DNA of 64,000 bases, taken from positions 62,001 through 126,000 of the forward strand of contig JAENZX010000007.1 of assembly GCA_016841045.1 (NCBI GenBank), written 5' to 3'. This document shows, piece after piece, positions 32,337 to 41,052 of the stretch (position 1 is the stretch's first letter; every line of letters starts with the position of its first letter). The translations under genes were made by a program, and so were the position numbers. The notes under the pieces were generated by a model. That model had not been told where the DNA came from and did no database searches. It saw only the letters and a list, made by a program, of their open reading frames with translations. The DNA comes from Thermincola carboxydiphila. GTDB lineage: Bacteria; Bacillota; Thermincolia; Thermincolales; UBA2595.

Positions 32337-33002
32337 TTGCCTTTTACCAAGCTATTTAGAATTCTAAGCATTACATTGCTTATAGCCTTTTCTTTTGTCC
32401 TTTATTCAAACCTCGCTGTGAAGTCAAAAGGTTATAAAGGAATGTATTCAGTTGAGGGTAACGTTTCAGGAGATGCAGCTGTTATATTAGGAGCCAAGAT
32501 TCTCAAAAACGGTTTTCCTTCTCAGGTTCTGGCTGACCGTCTTGATGCAGGAATAGAACTCTACAAGTCTGGAAAAGTTAAAAAGCTTCTAATGACCGGC
32601 GACCACGGACAGGTTACTTATGATGAAGTTAACGGTATGCGTCGTTATGCCATCAGCAAAGGAGTACCGGAGCAGGACATATTCATGGACCATGCCGGTT
32701 TTAGCACTTATGACAGTATGTACAGGGCACGGGATATCTTTCTAATAAAAAAAGCCGTTATCGTTACCCAGGAATTCCACCTTCCCAGAGCCTTGTATAT
32801 TGCAAGAAGTCTTGGACTGGAGGTTGACGGAGTTATTGCTGACAAGAGAGAATATGTTGGTGAAAGCTACCTTAATTTCAGGGAGGTGTTTGCTCGGACT
32901 AAAGCAGTAGCCCAAGTGGCAATCAGTATGAAACCCAAATACCTTGGTCCGGCGATCTCTATTTCCGGAGACGGGCGGTCTACAAATGATTCAAAAATAT
33001 AA
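32337..33002 (+). CDS. SanA/YdcF-like DUF218 membrane protein
   Basis: The 221-residue protein has one N-terminal membrane helix (residues 7-27) and a DUF218 domain: AAVILGAKILKNGFPSQVLADRLDAGIELY in two parts near 48-78, LLMTGDHG near 85, ISKGVPEQDIFMDHAGFSTYDSM near 105-130 and VTQEFHLPRALYIARSLGLEVDG near 145-168. SanA proteins affect envelope permeability and vancomycin tolerance; the reaction is unknown. The start is TTG 32337, 6 bases after AGGAGGG. Confidence 0.88.
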   Translation: MPFTKLFRILSITLLIAFSFVLYSNLAVKSKGYKGMYSVEGNVSGDAAVILGAKILKNGFPSQVLADRLDAGIELYKSGKVKKLLMTGDHGQVTYDEVNGMRRYAISKGVPEQDIFMDHAGFSTYDSMYRARDIFLIKKAVIVTQEFHLPRALYIARSLGLEVDGVIADKREYVGESYLNFREVFARTKAVAQVAISMKPKYLGPAISISGDGRSTNDSKI

Positions 33003-33005
33003 GTT

Positions 33006-33025
33006 GGGGGCCCCATGGGACCCCC
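33006..33025 (+). terminator. GC-rich terminator after DUF218 gene
   Basis: GGGGG (33006-33010) pairs with CCCCC (33021-33025), with two inner G-C pairs and a mismatch. It begins 3 bases after the stop codon, and a T-run follows at 33035-33041, somewhat distant. Confidence 0.6.
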
Positions 33026-33040
33026 TTCGTTACGGTTTTT

Positions 33041-33292
33041 TTACTTTTTGAAGACACCGTCTGCATTTATGTTCCCTGAACCTTTAGGAACAAAGGTTTT
33101 ACAGCAGCTATCCATACAGGTGCTAACCGGTGTTGCCTGTATTTGATTCGCCTTAGGAGCATCGATTTTATCAGGTAATTGATCTGCGATAGTATCAGAG
33201 GTTACCATAATCTCATTGGCATTGCACATATTCCCCTGAGCCCAGTAGTGGCAGTTATTAACACTGCAGTGAATGTGTTGTTGATTAGGCAT
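33041..33292 (-). CDS. DUF1540 cysteine-rich protein (two-part)
   Basis: An 83-residue protein with the DUF1540 pattern HCSVNNCHYWAQGNMCNA near the N-terminus and CMDSCC near residue 60, six cysteines in all. DUF1540 proteins are small, probably metal-binding proteins common in spore-forming Clostridia and Bacilli, of unknown role. AGGAGGAATT lies upstream of the ATG. A second DUF1540 gene is 2.9 kb away at 36187 and shares the NC-x4-CKYW/CHYW motif. Confidence 0.85.
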   Translation of the reverse strand: MPNQQHIHCSVNNCHYWAQGNMCNANEIMVTSDTIADQLPDKIDAPKANQIQATPVSTCMDSCCKTFVPKGSGNINADGVFKK

Positions 33293-33410
33293 ATTAGAAT
33301 TCCTCCTACATCGAATTTTAAACTACGAAATTTATTCTCTCCAATTGTCGTTCTCTTATTCCAGTAATTCGATAGAAGTACCTGCAACTTTATTCAAATT
33401 ATAACTTACT

Positions 33411-34229
33411 CTACTTCTGACATGTACTACAATAGTACGTCCACCTGCCGCTCAGCTTCATTTCCGTTACAGTTGTCCCACATACTTTACAAGGTTGTCC
33501 TCCCCTGTCATACACCAAAAACTGACTGTTTTGACCACCGGTTAAGTTATCCCAGCTTGCAAACTGTTCCTCTATATATCCTCCATGCTCAATCCCTTTT
33601 CTGAGCACCCTCGGGATTACTTCATATAAGGTTCTTATTTCACCCTCCTGCAGCGTAGGCATTTTTCTACCCGGCAGTATACCGGCAGCAAATAGTATCT
33701 CATTGGAGTATGCGTTGCCGATTCCGCAAATAAGCTTTTGATCCATCAATAAGGGCTTAATAAGTCCCCTTCTTCCTTTTAGTGTCCCAGTAAAATTGTC
33801 AAAGTTAAATTCGTCTGACAAAGGCTCGATTCCCAGGTCACTAAAAGTATCATTTAAGCCTTCGCGGGTAACCAAATGAAGAAACCCCAGCCTCAAATCA
33901 CAGAAAAACAAACTGTTTCCATCGGTAAAATCAATAATCACTTCCGGTTTGCCCGGCAGCCCTTCACTTTGCCCTGTAATGCCATAAAAGATTCGACCGT
34001 CGAGCATCATATGGGTCAGAAGAAAAAAGCCTCCATAAAGATGTAAAACAACATACTTGGCACGGCGGGAAACACCTTCAATAACTCTTGCCGTTGCAGA
34101 TGAGACAAACTCATCTATATCTAAATTAATGCTTCGTTGTCTTAAAACTGTTACATCTTTAATCTGTTTACCCAGCACAGTCTCCGTCAGCAGCTGCCTG
34201 TATCGTTCCATTTCAGGGATTTCCGGCAT
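33411..34229 (-). CDS. Formamidopyrimidine-DNA glycosylase family protein (MutM/Nei-like)
   Basis: The 272-residue protein begins PEIPEMERY, the Fpg/Nei N-terminus with catalytic Pro2 and Glu3. It has an H2TH region (LLMDQKLICGIGNAYSNEIL, residues 158-177) and a C-terminal zinc finger CKVCGTTV...RWTYYCSTC. It excises oxidised purines or pyrimidines and cuts the abasic site. PEIPEME instead of PELPEVE and the Leu-Ile-Cys-Gly loop make the exact subfamily (Fpg or Nei) unsure. AGGTGA is just upstream. It follows a lipoprotein hydrolase gene by 31 bases in the same direction. Confidence 0.88.
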   Translation of the reverse strand: MPEIPEMERYRQLLTETVLGKQIKDVTVLRQRSINLDIDEFVSSATARVIEGVSRRAKYVVLHLYGGFFLLTHMMLDGRIFYGITGQSEGLPGKPEVIIDFTDGNSLFFCDLRLGFLHLVTREGLNDTFSDLGIEPLSDEFNFDNFTGTLKGRRGLIKPLLMDQKLICGIGNAYSNEILFAAGILPGRKMPTLQEGEIRTLYEVIPRVLRKGIEHGGYIEEQFASWDNLTGGQNSQFLVYDRGGQPCKVCGTTVTEMKLSGRWTYYCSTCQK

Positions 34230-34260
34230 TGCTTCACCTCATCTCTTCCGATCAAAAACT

Positions 34261-34983
34261 TCAATCAATTTCTTTCAGGTAAGGATTTGTTGATTTTTCA
34301 TCCCACAAGGTAGTAAAGTCCCCGTGACCGGGGTATACTGTCAAATCACCTGGTAGGGACACAATTTTTTTGAGTGATTCAGCCAACTCCTTGCTGCTGC
34401 TTCCCGGAAAGTCAGTCCTGCCTATTGACCCTCTAAACAAGGTATCGCCGGTAAAAAGGCTGCTTTCTGTTAGAAGGATTATACTGCCTTGTGTATGCCC
34501 CGGTGTTTCAATAACCTTAATTTCAGTATTACCAATTTTAATAATGTTTTTCTCTGTCACAGAAGAACTTTTTACCAATGCTTTAACTGGAGTGCCAAAC
34601 TGATAAGAAAGGTTTTTCTCTGGATCTGAAAGTTTATCAGCGTCTAAAGCATGAATCAATACCTTTGCATTAGGAAAGCGTTTGACTAATGAGCTGAGTC
34701 CCAAAATATGGTCAAAGTGCCCGTGAGTAAGAATAATAAATCTAGGCTTTAGACCCTTTTGTGTCAATATCTTAATAATCGCTTCCGGATCCGAGGGGTC
34801 AATTACTACAGCCTCTCCTTTGTCTGCGGCAATATAAGAATTAGCAGCACTGTTATTAAAAACAGGGTAAACCGTGAGGCCTGTTGTGTAACTATTATTA
34901 CAGCCTGTAATGCTAATGACCGAAAAGAAGAAAGCAATTATTAATAGCAACTTTAATCTTAATCTGTTTACTGGTTTGATCAT
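34261..34983 (-). CDS. Lipoprotein MBL-fold hydrolase (glyoxalase II-like)
   Basis: The 240-residue protein has a basic start, a hydrophobic signal and a lipobox ISITGC near residue 28, so it should be a membrane-anchored lipoprotein. The rest is a metallo-beta-lactamase domain with ILTHGHFDHILG near 85, ETPGHTQGS near 160, SLFTGDTLFRGSIGR near 175 and VYPGHGD near 218, all metal ligands present. Such enzymes hydrolyse thioesters or similar bonds, but an exported form is unusual for glyoxalase II. It is likely co-transcribed with the mutM-like gene. Confidence 0.85.
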   Translation of the reverse strand: MIKPVNRLRLKLLLIIAFFFSVISITGCNNSYTTGLTVYPVFNNSAANSYIAADKGEAVVIDPSDPEAIIKILTQKGLKPRFIILTHGHFDHILGLSSLVKRFPNAKVLIHALDADKLSDPEKNLSYQFGTPVKALVKSSSVTEKNIIKIGNTEIKVIETPGHTQGSIILLTESSLFTGDTLFRGSIGRTDFPGSSSKELAESLKKIVSLPGDLTVYPGHGDFTTLWDEKSTNPYLKEID

Positions 34984-35108
34984 AATATCACCTTCATTAA
35001 CTTTTATCTAAAAGGATAGCAGATTTCAATCGGTTTGTACATGAATCAAACTTCATATTCACAATTGCTCCCGCTTCAGAATATTTCTTAATAAGGGGGA
35101 GATGTTTG

Positions 35109-36101
35109 ATGAAATATAAGCGACATATTTTCTTAATGTACTGTGGACGAAACGCCGACGGAAATGAATACAGGAAATGGGACGCTGAAGAAACTAAAGC
35201 AGCGACAGTTTATTCTAATGACCAAGCTGCGGAAACTTTTTTTCCTGGTTTCCTGTTGCTGGGCATAAAATCTGGTCTGGGCGGTTCCCTTATTAACGGC
35301 TTTGGAAATCCCGGTTACAAAAAAGATTGGCTTAGATGGCTTGATGATATTTTTTTACCCGGGTTTAATCTTGATGCTATTGCCGCCAATATAGAGAAAT
35401 ATAAACTGCCGCCGGTTGATATATGGATTTCGATTCCTTATCCTGATATGGAACAAAAAGACTTTGGACAAGTTTATAGGCAATCATTAAATTTTGCTCA
35501 CAACAAAGACCGTGAAATTGCTGTTAAATGGTGGCTGAATCGCTTTATATCCAAATGGGAAGAAGCTGTTAAAAATCGTGGAAAAGATCGTTTCCTAAAA
35601 TTGAGAGGATTTTACTGGGCACGTGAAAGTATGACTTTGAAAGACCGTCTGGTCCTTCCTAACATAATATCTTACTGTCGCTCTCTGGGCTTCGGGACTA
35701 TTTGGATACCGTATTATACTGTTACACCATTTCTTAACCTTCAGAATCCAGGGTTTGATATTACTATTATACAGCCCGGCTATTTACAAAATCAGAGGGT
35801 CGGGTGGAAAAGACTTTCTGCTGCCTATAACAGGGCAAATAAACACAGTGCAGGGATTGAGATTGAGCTTGATACAGCCGCTTTATATCAAAACTCAGCT
35901 GGGTTTAATAATGCTCTCGATTACCTTAACCGAGGCCTACCACAATTTGAAGGCTATATGTTTGATATGTACATAGCATACTATACAGGGTACAAAACAA
36001 TTGTTGCCCTACAGCAAAACAAAAACCCGCTTTATGATTATCTTTTCAGCTTTGTGCGGGGTTCTCTGCAAAAAGTCGATTATCCGGGAATCCGGTACTA
36101 A
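35109..36101 (+). CDS. DUF4855 protein
   Basis: A 330-residue soluble protein matching DUF4855: HIFLMYCGR at the start, VDIWISIPYPDMEQKDFG near 113, FYWARESMTLKDRLVLPNIISYCRSLGFGTIWIPYY in two blocks near 178-212, and GIEIELDTA near 258. The repeated strand-helix pattern suggests a TIM barrel of glycoside-hydrolase type, and ARE plus EIELD could provide acids. No signal peptide is visible. Members occur in spore-formers; the substrate is not known. ATG 35109 has AGGGGGAG upstream. Confidence 0.8.
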   Translation: MKYKRHIFLMYCGRNADGNEYRKWDAEETKAATVYSNDQAAETFFPGFLLLGIKSGLGGSLINGFGNPGYKKDWLRWLDDIFLPGFNLDAIAANIEKYKLPPVDIWISIPYPDMEQKDFGQVYRQSLNFAHNKDREIAVKWWLNRFISKWEEAVKNRGKDRFLKLRGFYWARESMTLKDRLVLPNIISYCRSLGFGTIWIPYYTVTPFLNLQNPGFDITIIQPGYLQNQRVGWKRLSAAYNRANKHSAGIEIELDTAALYQNSAGFNNALDYLNRGLPQFEGYMFDMYIAYYTGYKTIVALQQNKNPLYDYLFSFVRGSLQKVDYPGIRY

Positions 36102-36186
36102 TTCACATAAATTTCCACGCATAGGATTGGAGCTTTAAATTAAACTATAAAAATGAAATGAAATACTATATAAAGGAGATGTTACT

Positions 36187-36381
36187 ATGCCAGATGTAAA
36201 CTGTACCGTAAATGACTGCAAGTACTGGACAAACAAAAACCTTTGTACTGCTCAGCAAATTGTAGTGCAAAGTGACGAAGCAGGTGGTTTCTCCCCTAAT
36301 ACTCAGTTAAGCCAGTTGTCGGCAACCCCTGCAAAAACCAAAGATGGCACCTGCTGCCAAACTTATCAGTCACAACAGTAG
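36187..36381 (+). CDS. DUF1540 cysteine-rich protein (short)
   Basis: A 64-residue protein with NCTVNDCKYWTNKNLCTA near the start and TCCQTY near the end, the DUF1540 pattern with five cysteines. AAAGGAGATG precedes the ATG. It is a relative of the 83-residue protein at 33041. It is followed by an exceptional 23-bp hairpin terminator that begins at its stop codon, so the mRNA is short and probably stable. Confidence 0.85.
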   Translation: MPDVNCTVNDCKYWTNKNLCTAQQIVVQSDEAGGFSPNTQLSQLSATPAKTKDGTCCQTYQSQQ

Positions 36382-36426
36382 TAAACTAGAAAACTCCTGC
36401 CTCGCAGGAGTTTTCTAGTTTACTAC
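36378..36426 (+). terminator. 23-bp perfect inverted repeat, terminator of DUF1540 gene
   Basis: Arms 36378-36400 and 36404-36426 are perfectly complementary (GTAGTAAACT...CTCCTGC / GCAGGAG...AGTTTACTAC) around a CTC loop. It includes the TAG stop and contains a TTTT run in the second arm. It may terminate in both directions. Confidence 0.8.
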
Positions 36427-36431
36427 AGACG

Positions 36432-36542
36432 CTATTTTTCTACAGGCCGCTCAGGTGACTTCTTCTGAGAACCCTCGACAATCTCTTCAATCAGGTTTTC
36501 AGTGAGCTGAACACCAGCAGGGACGATAAAATTCCCTGATTT
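36432..36542 (-). pseudogene. Gene remnant on minus strand
   Basis: Reading the minus strand, a frame ends with TAG at 36434-36432 and encodes NFIVPAGVQLTENLIEEI, then VEGSQKKSPERPVEK. This is protein-like in composition (amphipathic helix followed by a charged tail). A stop codon lies only 36 codons upstream and there is no start codon. It looks like the last 3' piece of a lost gene. The family is not recognised. Confidence 0.35.
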
Positions 36543-36662
36543 TTATCTTTACCAAATAATAAAAATACTTGCATGGACTAATATCATTTAGTTTAAATAG
36601 CCAGCTATCTTTGATATTATAGTGTTAAAATATTTCTGATGATGTTAAAGGAGACTTTGAAA

Positions 36663-37031
36663 ATGACCATAATGTTTAGAACTCTATCAATTATATGGAT
36701 GGTTGCTATCTTCTTCCTTTCTTCCCTAACGCAAACAGACCTAAAACAATTGCCTAATGTCAGCGATATTCTTGCTCACGGTGCCGTTTACGGAATTCTT
36801 GGGGTACTGCTATATTTTTCTTTTAAAAACCGCCGTATTTTGAAGGCTGTTCTAATTTCGTTACTGTATGGAATAAGTGATGAAATTCATCAATCTTTTG
36901 TTCCCGGCAGAACACCCGAAGTCAAGGACTTGATAGTAGATACTGCTGCTGCACTACTTGCGGTTACATTTATACGTGTATTCTGCAGCCTAACATCAGG
37001 AAGTATTACCGGCGATAAGACAAATCATTAG
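36663..37031 (+). CDS. VanZ-like membrane protein
   Basis: The 122-residue protein has four hydrophobic segments (about 3-20, 35-52, 58-75 and 90-110) and the VanZ signatures LPNVSDILAHGAVYGILGVLLYF and SDEIHQSFVPGRTPEVKDLIVDT. VanZ-like proteins are small envelope proteins linked to teicoplanin tolerance; the function is unknown. ATG 36663 has AAAGGAG 9 bases upstream; an earlier in-frame ATG at 36639 lacks this. Its 3' end overlaps the convergent GGDEF-EAL gene by 4 bases. Confidence 0.88.
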   Translation: MTIMFRTLSIIWMVAIFFLSSLTQTDLKQLPNVSDILAHGAVYGILGVLLYFSFKNRRILKAVLISLLYGISDEIHQSFVPGRTPEVKDLIVDTAAALLAVTFIRVFCSLTSGSITGDKTNH

Positions 37032-40000
37032 GTCAGCCAGTTCTTTTGAAGCAGTATTTCAAGTTCAGCAGGAGGGACAGGCTTACTGAAATAGTAACCC
37101 TGCATTTTTTCACATTCTTTTTCAAGTAGGAACCTGAGCTGTTCAGAGGTTTCTACACCTTCAGCAATTACATTGAGATTTAAATTCTTCGCCATTGCTA
37201 TGATTGTGGTTACAATGGCCGCATCCTCAGAATTAATAAGAACATCCTTGATAAATGATTGATCTATTTTCAGAGTATTAATTGGAAAACATTTAAGATA
37301 ATTTAGCGAGGAATAACCCGTACCAAAGTCATCTAAGGCAATCCTCACTCCCATATTTCTTAAATCTCCGAGAACCTGAACCGTATAATCTGCATCGTTC
37401 ATAGTTACGCTTTCAGTGATTTCAACCTCCAGCAAATCAGGTCTCAATCCTGTCTCTTCCAGTACCTGAGAGACTAAATTCGTAAGGTCTTTCCTTCTGA
37501 ACTGGTATGGACAAATATTAACACTAACTTTTATAGAAGGGAAACCGGCATCGTGCCAAGTTTTGATCTGGGAACAGGCTGTCCTGAGAACCCATTCACT
37601 AATAGGTACTATTAGCCCCGAATCTTCCGCCAGATGTATAAATTCTTCAGGCAATATAATTCCATGTTCCGGATGGTTCCATCGAATCAGGGCTTCCACA
37701 CCTTCAATTCGCCCTGTAGCAATGTTAACCTGGGGCTGGTAATATAAAATAAAATCCATTTTGTCCAGAGACTTTCGCAGCGAGTGTTCTAGCGCCAGAC
37801 GTTCAACAATCTTGTTATTTAATTCGGCTGTAAAAAATCTATAACTATTCAAATCCTGTTCCTTAGCCTGATACATAGCCATATCGGCATGCTTCATGAG
37901 GGATTCGGCATCTTGGCCATCCTGAGGAAACACAGCAATCCCTATACTGGCTGAAACATGGAATTGATGACCGTTGACACTAAACGGCATCTGTATCGCA
38001 TCAAGAATTTTTTTGGCGATTTTAGCGGCATCTTTAGGATCATTAATCCTTGGTACTATTACTGTAAATTCATCTCCACCAAGTCGGGCAATAGTATCAC
38101 TTTGCCGTATGCATTTTGATAATCTGACTGCAACATCCTTTAGAAGGCTGTCACCCATCACATGACCCATCATATCGTTAACCAGCTTGAATCTGTCCAG
38201 ATCAAGAAACATAACTGCAAGCACTTCACCGTTGCGCTGAGCCTTGGCCAGCGCAACGTTTAACCGATCAAGAAAGAGTATCCTGTTGGGAAGTTGTGTT
38301 AAGGGGTCATAGTAGGCAAGCTGTGTTAACTGGTTCACCATCTGTCTCTTTTCTGAAACGTCATGGAATACGAGAATCACACCAACAATCCTACCGTCCT
38401 TACTTCTTATAGGAGCAGCAGAATCTTCTATGGCAAACCTTTGACCATGACGATGGATCAAAACAGTGTGATTGGCTAAGCCAACAATATTGCCTTTACT
38501 TAAACATTTATCAACAGGATTTTCTGCCGGGAGGCCTGTGTCCTCATTAACGATTTTAAATACCTCCATAAGTGGCAGGCCAATGGCTTCGTGGCTTTCC
38601 CATCCCGTCAGACCCTCAGCCACAGGGTTTAAATAGACTACTCTTCCCTCAGCATCAGTCGTGATTACAGCATCACCTATAGAGTGCAGAGTTACCTGGG
38701 CTCTCTCCTTCTCTTCCCAAATGGTATTTAAATAGTTAAGTTTCTGCATTGCAATCTCAACCTGCTTGGCCACAGCGCTGACAAACTGGAGTTCTTCACC
38801 GTTCCAGTCCCTGCGTTCTATAATTTGGTTAAAAGCGAGGATGTAATATCCCTCGTCATGAAACAAAAATGGATACCAAATGAGACTTTTAATACCTACC
38901 TCATCATGCATAAAAGTAGCTATTCCATCTTCCTCCATACTGCAAGCCACTTTGTCGTGGTGACTCTCCAGCCAGGTTTGATATTTCAGTAGATATTCAT
39001 TACTTTTAGTAAATTTGTTCAAATCCAGCTTTTCCCAGGGGCGCCGTTTTGTATTACGCTGATGGTACCATTCACTCAAAATCTGAATCTGGCCTCTTCT
39101 TAGATTAATTTCAAATATCTTTGAAACATCAACATCAAGGGCCTCACCTACTATACTATTTGCCTTTTCGAGTATTGTCTTTGTATCATCACCAGAAGCA
39201 ATAGCTCCGGCGACCCTATTTAGAGCATTAGAAAAGTGATATTGATTTTGCAGCTCCTTAAAATTCTGCTGTAAGATATCAGTCATTGACAAAAAACTAT
39301 TTTTAAGGGAGCGGACCTCCAAAATATTATTCTGGGATATACAAATTTCAGTTTTTTCTAAGTTTAATCTTTCGGGTAGATTAGTAGCAAAAGAAGCCAG
39401 TTGAGAGAGTGGCCTGGTCATCCGACGACTGAAAACAGCTGAAAACCAGACAGACATAATAACAAGCACAAGCATCAAAGTAAGGCCTTTTATGCTAACA
39501 GTCATAAGCTTATTCTGGCTTGGAGCGACAGGAACCTCGACAATCAATGTCCATGGCACACCCTCAACCTTCTTTTCACTAACATAAAAAGAGTTTCCCC
39601 ATTGGGTTGCTTTGTGTTTTCTATGATTATCTCCTGGGAACCATTGATATATTTGGGTGTTATATTTTCGTCTCTGGCCCTTTCTTTCCCTGTAAAAGTC
39701 TGTCATCTTCCCAACATCTTTCCGGGTACTGCTGATAACCATCCCGTTACTGTCCACCACTGTGGCATGAAAGCCTTTTTCGTAAGTGTTGATACTCAGA
39801 ACTTTATCTATGTAACTTAAATCAAGAGCCCCTGAAACAATTCCATTGAACCTGCCGTTCGTAATAATCGGCATTGTCATAGTAACAAGGGGCTGTATAA
39901 CTGCAGCCTTGCCCTTAAATACCGGTGTAACATATGGTTTTAAGGAGCTGCTGACTTTCTTAAAATAATCCCTATCAGAAAAGTCATAACCTATAGCCGA

Positions 40001-40876
40001 CTTCCCATCAGGTTGAGTTTCCGGATATATGGCTATGCTTCTACCGTTCTTATCACACACAGATATTCCAACAAACTGGGGAAAAGATTTATTTAGGCTC
40101 ACTACATAATGTTGAAGCTCCTGCGTGGGCTCCATCTTATTATTAGAAGCATAATCGGCCAGCTCATTTAAAGGATTCCTATGTTGCTGCTGCCAAAAGG
40201 CCAGTTGGCTTTCAAACTCAATAGTCTGATGCTTAATATTAAATTCCAAATTCTCTTCCAGCTCAGCAAATTCGTGCTGGCTCTGAATTAAGAGAACCAT
40301 CAGAGAAGGAATCAATACAAGACCTACAAAAACACCAAATAAAGTATTATAATACGATACCAATGTTTCGGACTTTTGTTCCTTAAGCTTCTTGAAAAAC
40401 GGCAAATACGTTAGTATTAGGCTGGCAATCAAACTGTTGAGTACACCGTTAACAACTAATTTTAGAAGTATAAGTGCAACTAATTGTACCTGTATTCCCA
40501 GTATTACCTTATTAATTAGAAAACCCAGAGGGATACCGCAAAATAGCCAGAAGATACCGTCAACAAAGAGCAGATCAAAATTCCTCCGCTTTAGTACTAA
40601 ACCAACAAATAATGCCTCCAGAGTAAACAACACTATACTAAAGGGTTGATATGCAAAGTAAGTATATAAAGTTCCAATAAGAGCTACAGCCATTCCCCAC
40701 ATAGGACCGTAAAGTCGGACTGCAATTAAGACACCGATGCTCCCGAAAATAAAGTAAACTCCAGGAATTAGCGTAATGCTAAAATAATTCCCGACAATTG
40801 CGGCAATCATGAGAATAAAAACTACCAGGAACGATTTTAACGATTTCAGGGGACTCTCAGGGGTTAAAAAGTACAT
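37028..40876 (-). CDS. Large membrane Cache-GAF-PAS-GGDEF-EAL signalling protein
   Basis: About 1282 residues. Order: five to six membrane helices (residues 10-165), Cache-type extracytoplasmic sensor with a long helix (about 195-465), TM and HAMP (about 470-530), GAF (about 555-700), PAS (about 715-835), GGDEF (intact ARLGGDEFTVIV near 945) and EAL (EALIRW near 1070, LDDFGTGYSSL near 1175, QGYYFSKP near 1260). Both catalytic motifs are intact, so it could make or degrade cyclic di-GMP. ATG 40876 lies 5 bases after GGAGG; an upstream ATG at 40903 does not fit. Confidence 0.92.
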   Translation of the reverse strand: MYFLTPESPLKSLKSFLVVFILMIAAIVGNYFSITLIPGVYFIFGSIGVLIAVRLYGPMWGMAVALIGTLYTYFAYQPFSIVLFTLEALFVGLVLKRRNFDLLFVDGIFWLFCGIPLGFLINKVILGIQVQLVALILLKLVVNGVLNSLIASLILTYLPFFKKLKEQKSETLVSYYNTLFGVFVGLVLIPSLMVLLIQSQHEFAELEENLEFNIKHQTIEFESQLAFWQQQHRNPLNELADYASNNKMEPTQELQHYVVSLNKSFPQFVGISVCDKNGRSIAIYPETQPDGKSAIGYDFSDRDYFKKVSSSLKPYVTPVFKGKAAVIQPLVTMTMPIITNGRFNGIVSGALDLSYIDKVLSINTYEKGFHATVVDSNGMVISSTRKDVGKMTDFYRERKGQRRKYNTQIYQWFPGDNHRKHKATQWGNSFYVSEKKVEGVPWTLIVEVPVAPSQNKLMTVSIKGLTLMLVLVIMSVWFSAVFSRRMTRPLSQLASFATNLPERLNLEKTEICISQNNILEVRSLKNSFLSMTDILQQNFKELQNQYHFSNALNRVAGAIASGDDTKTILEKANSIVGEALDVDVSKIFEINLRRGQIQILSEWYHQRNTKRRPWEKLDLNKFTKSNEYLLKYQTWLESHHDKVACSMEEDGIATFMHDEVGIKSLIWYPFLFHDEGYYILAFNQIIERRDWNGEELQFVSAVAKQVEIAMQKLNYLNTIWEEKERAQVTLHSIGDAVITTDAEGRVVYLNPVAEGLTGWESHEAIGLPLMEVFKIVNEDTGLPAENPVDKCLSKGNIVGLANHTVLIHRHGQRFAIEDSAAPIRSKDGRIVGVILVFHDVSEKRQMVNQLTQLAYYDPLTQLPNRILFLDRLNVALAKAQRNGEVLAVMFLDLDRFKLVNDMMGHVMGDSLLKDVAVRLSKCIRQSDTIARLGGDEFTVIVPRINDPKDAAKIAKKILDAIQMPFSVNGHQFHVSASIGIAVFPQDGQDAESLMKHADMAMYQAKEQDLNSYRFFTAELNNKIVERLALEHSLRKSLDKMDFILYYQPQVNIATGRIEGVEALIRWNHPEHGIILPEEFIHLAEDSGLIVPISEWVLRTACSQIKTWHDAGFPSIKVSVNICPYQFRRKDLTNLVSQVLEETGLRPDLLEVEITESVTMNDADYTVQVLGDLRNMGVRIALDDFGTGYSSLNYLKCFPINTLKIDQSFIKDVLINSEDAAIVTTIIAMAKNLNLNVIAEGVETSEQLRFLLEKECEKMQGYYFSKPVPPAELEILLQKNWLT

Positions 40877-41010
40877 ACGAACCTCCATAATACCAAAAAC
40901 CATTATTAAGAGTTTATCACTTATTAGCTGATTATTTCTCTGCTTTTCTTATTCAATTCGACAATTTGCAGGTTTTCCCTTCGCAAACAACAAATTTCCA
41001 CAACAAAAAA

Positions 41011-41040
41011 ATTCAGGAAGTTCAAAAGAACTCCCTGAAT
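41011..41040 (-). terminator. Terminator after cis-prenyltransferase gene
   Basis: Stem ATTCAGGAAGTTC/GAACTCCCTGAAT with one wobble pair and an AAAA loop (41024-41027). On the minus strand it runs into TTTTTTTG, 13 bases after the stop. Confidence 0.88.
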
Positions 41041-41052
41041 CCATCTTAAAGT

